Positions 5,503 to 6,329 of a stretch of 6,329 bases of DNA are shown here, in pieces. The stretch comes from an uncultured Coriobacteriaceae bacterium. Its GTDB lineage: Bacteria; Actinomycetota; Coriobacteriia; Coriobacteriales; QAMH01. The stretch spans positions 1 to 6,329 of the forward strand of contig CACZQA010000146.1 in the NCBI GenBank assembly GCA_902783175.1. The letters are read 5' to 3'. Position 1 is the first letter of the stretch; each line of letters opens with the position of its first letter. The position numbers were made by a program, and so were the translations under genes. The notes beneath the pieces were generated by a model. It had not been told where the DNA came from and did no database searches. It worked only from the letters and a program-made list of their open reading frames with translations.

Positions 5503-5535
5503 GTGTTACAATGTGTTACAACAATCTGTGAACAG
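5503..5535 (+). promoter_or_regulatory. Putative operator/promoter of the toxin-antitoxin operon
   Basis: GTGTTACAA occurs twice (5503-5511 and 5513-5521) with a 10-bp period, i.e. on the same face of the helix. A small CTGT-GA-ACAG dyad follows at 5526-5535. TACAAT (5507-5512) could be the -10 box, although no good -35 box is present. Ribbon-helix-helix antitoxins commonly repress their own operon by binding short repeats of this kind. Confidence 0.45.
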
Positions 5536-5553
5536 CAAGCGAGGGGTATGGAA

Positions 5554-5778
5554 ATGGCAAGCACGACGATGACCATCCGTATGGACGAGGAAGAGAAGCA
5601 GCTTATCTCGGATTACGCGAAGGTCTTTGGTGTCTCCACCTCGGAGTTCATGCGCAAAAGCGCGTTGGAGCGAATCGAGGACGAGCTCGATCTGGAGGAT
5701 TGGAAGCGCGCCAAGGCTGAGTTCGACGCCGACCCCGAGACCGTGCCCGCCGCTGAAGTTGCCAAGAAATACCTCTGA
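5554..5778 (+). CDS. RelB/DUF6290-type antitoxin (ribbon-helix-helix)
   Basis: The product has 74 residues from ATG 5554, chosen because GAGGGG (5541-5546) lies 7 nt upstream. ATG 5548 is too close to that site. Residues 4-50 (TTMTIRMDEEEKQLISDYAK, VFGVSTSEFMRKSALERIED) have the beta strand plus two-helix pattern of MetJ/Arc-type DNA-binding antitoxins. The acidic C-terminal half (ELDLEDWKRAKAEFDADPET, then EVAKKYL) would be the toxin-neutralising segment. Its TGA shares one base with the toxin ATG (TGATG at 5776-5780), so the two are translationally coupled. Autorepression through the repeats just upstream is the expected regulation. Confidence 0.88.
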   Translation: MASTTMTIRMDEEEKQLISDYAKVFGVSTSEFMRKSALERIEDELDLEDWKRAKAEFDADPETVPAAEVAKKYL

Positions 5779-6047
5779 TGTGGCGCCTTGTCTTCTCCAA
5801 AAGGGCGGAAAAACAGCTCTCCAAGATGGACGCGGGAACGCGGCGAATCATCGTTGCATGGCTCCTCAAGAACGTCGACGGCTGCGACGATCCCCGTGCG
5901 CACGGCAAAGGGCTCGCTGGCAACCTTTCGGGTGCCTGGCGTTACCGCATAGGCGACTATCGCGTGCTTTGCGATATTCGCGACGATGAACTCGCGGTGC
6001 TTGCGCTTGAAACCGGGCATCGACGCGAGGTGTACAAGCAAAGGTGA
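5778..6047 (+). CDS. RelE/ParE-superfamily toxin, probable mRNA interferase
   Basis: The product has 89 residues starting at the ATG that overlaps the antitoxin stop; it has no strong RBS of its own and relies on coupling. The sequence has the RelE fold pattern: an opening strand LVFSKRAEKQLSKMD, two helices, then GKGLAGNLSGAWRYRIGDYR, a VLCDIRDDELAVLALETGHR strand pair, and the C-terminal GHRREVY signature. Basic residues Lys44, Arg55, Arg57, Arg62 and Arg82/Arg83, plus Tyr86, are candidates for the RNA-cleaving surface by analogy with E. coli RelE. By family it would cleave mRNA in the ribosomal A site when free of antitoxin. The length is typical and nothing suggests inactivation. Confidence 0.88.
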   Translation: MWRLVFSKRAEKQLSKMDAGTRRIIVAWLLKNVDGCDDPRAHGKGLAGNLSGAWRYRIGDYRVLCDIRDDELAVLALETGHRREVYKQR

Positions 6048-6329
6048 GGGGCACCTGAGTTAAGCTTTGTCCCTCAGGCGTTCTGCGGGGCTTCGACGGG
6101 AGTCGCCACCTTGATGCGCGGTCGTCCGCATCGGGTTCGCGCCGCCCCATATGCCCAGGACATGTCAAGAATCATTACCGCCTCTGGTCGGCGAGCAACG
6201 TTTCGAGCATGCGCTCCCCAGCCTTGGCCAACAGCTACATGCCCCTTCGGCACACGGCTCTTGAGCGATTTACGTCCGGGGCAAAGATGACAGCGCCTGC
6301 CATTACGTGTGATTCCAAGAAGCGTTACA
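6048..6329. other. Region right of the toxin gene without a supported gene
   Basis: Only short open frames occur here. On the minus strand a piece ending GRPRIKVATPVEAPQNA then stop (about 6075) and another reading AKAGERMLETLLADQRR then stop (about 6175) could be decayed gene tails, but neither is strong enough to call. CCTGAG/CTCAGG (about 6055-6078) could form a weak hairpin without a U-tract after the toxin. The second 17-bp repeat is at 6261-6277. Confidence 0.4.
6261..6277 (+). repeat. 17-bp repeat, copy 2 (right of the toxin-antitoxin pair)
   Basis: TTGAGCGATTTACGTCC differs from 5400-5416 at one base. The two copies lie 861 bp apart and enclose the TA genes. Confidence 0.6.

Larger units (their letters stand above)
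5256..5553. other. Intergenic region upstream of the toxin-antitoxin pair
   Basis: About 298 bp with no gene I can support. It contains one copy of a 17-bp repeat (5400-5416), a short GCCTA-CA-TAGGC palindrome (5349-5360), and the repeats preceding the antitoxin (5503-5535). Confidence 0.5.

Noticed and set aside
1..6329. CRISPR array, insertion sequence or transposase
   Set aside because: No regularly spaced repeats and no transposase-like protein. Only possible degraded scraps in 6048-6260 were seen, too short to call.

Overview
The window reads as chromosomal DNA from a GC-rich, Gram-positive actinobacterium, most likely of class Coriobacteriia (gut or oral Eggerthellaceae/Atopobiaceae-type). 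This is inferred from four things: the GC-biased third codon positions, a sortase-dependent thioester-adhesin/pilin operon, a small DUF5692-type membrane protein gene, and short intergenic regions with Gram-positive style ribosome binding sites. Genus cannot be fixed from sequence alone.

Layout. (1) Positions 1-2353, minus strand: a surface pilus operon. A TTG-started thioester-domain adhesin gene (2353..284) has an in-frame amber codon at 1906-1904. That codon separates the predicted thioester cysteine from its glutamine partner and the signal peptide from the cell-wall anchor. The adhesin stop overlaps by 4 bp (ATGA) the start of a major-pilin-like gene that runs off the left edge. (2) 2354-2761: a divergent intergenic region with a candidate minus-strand promoter inside an inverted repeat, a candidate plus-strand promoter, and long leaders. 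(3) 2762-4488, plus strand: a polytopic membrane protein (probably DUF5692 family) followed by a TetR-type regulator. The regulator's start codon and ribosome binding site lie in a 21-bp near-perfect direct repeat interleaved with a strong hairpin. (4) 4568-4837: a small, very basic ORF whose reading frame runs straight through a textbook intrinsic terminator at 4734-4764. Most transcripts would therefore lack a stop codon. This is the gene architecture of the ArfA/BrfA class of tmRNA-surveyed ribosome-rescue factors. (5) 4898-4973: tRNA-Arg(CCU) with its own terminator. (6) 5085-5255, minus strand: a 56-residue SH3-like small protein gene without an obvious ribosome binding site. (7) 5554-6047: a RelB/RelE-type toxin-antitoxin pair, preceded by a tandem 9-bp repeat and flanked at a distance by a 17-bp direct repeat (5400 and 6261). 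(8) 6048-6329: no gene that I can support.

How it fits together. The pilus operon would make a tip adhesin that bonds covalently to a host or matrix ligand, plus the shaft pilin; sortase genes would be expected beyond the left edge. As read, the adhesin is broken unless the amber codon is suppressed. The membrane protein/TetR pair looks like a locally regulated unit. The most interesting item is the small ORF with the internal terminator, a candidate back-up ribosome-rescue gene. The TA cassette next to a tRNA gene and repeats marks the right end as the more accessory part.
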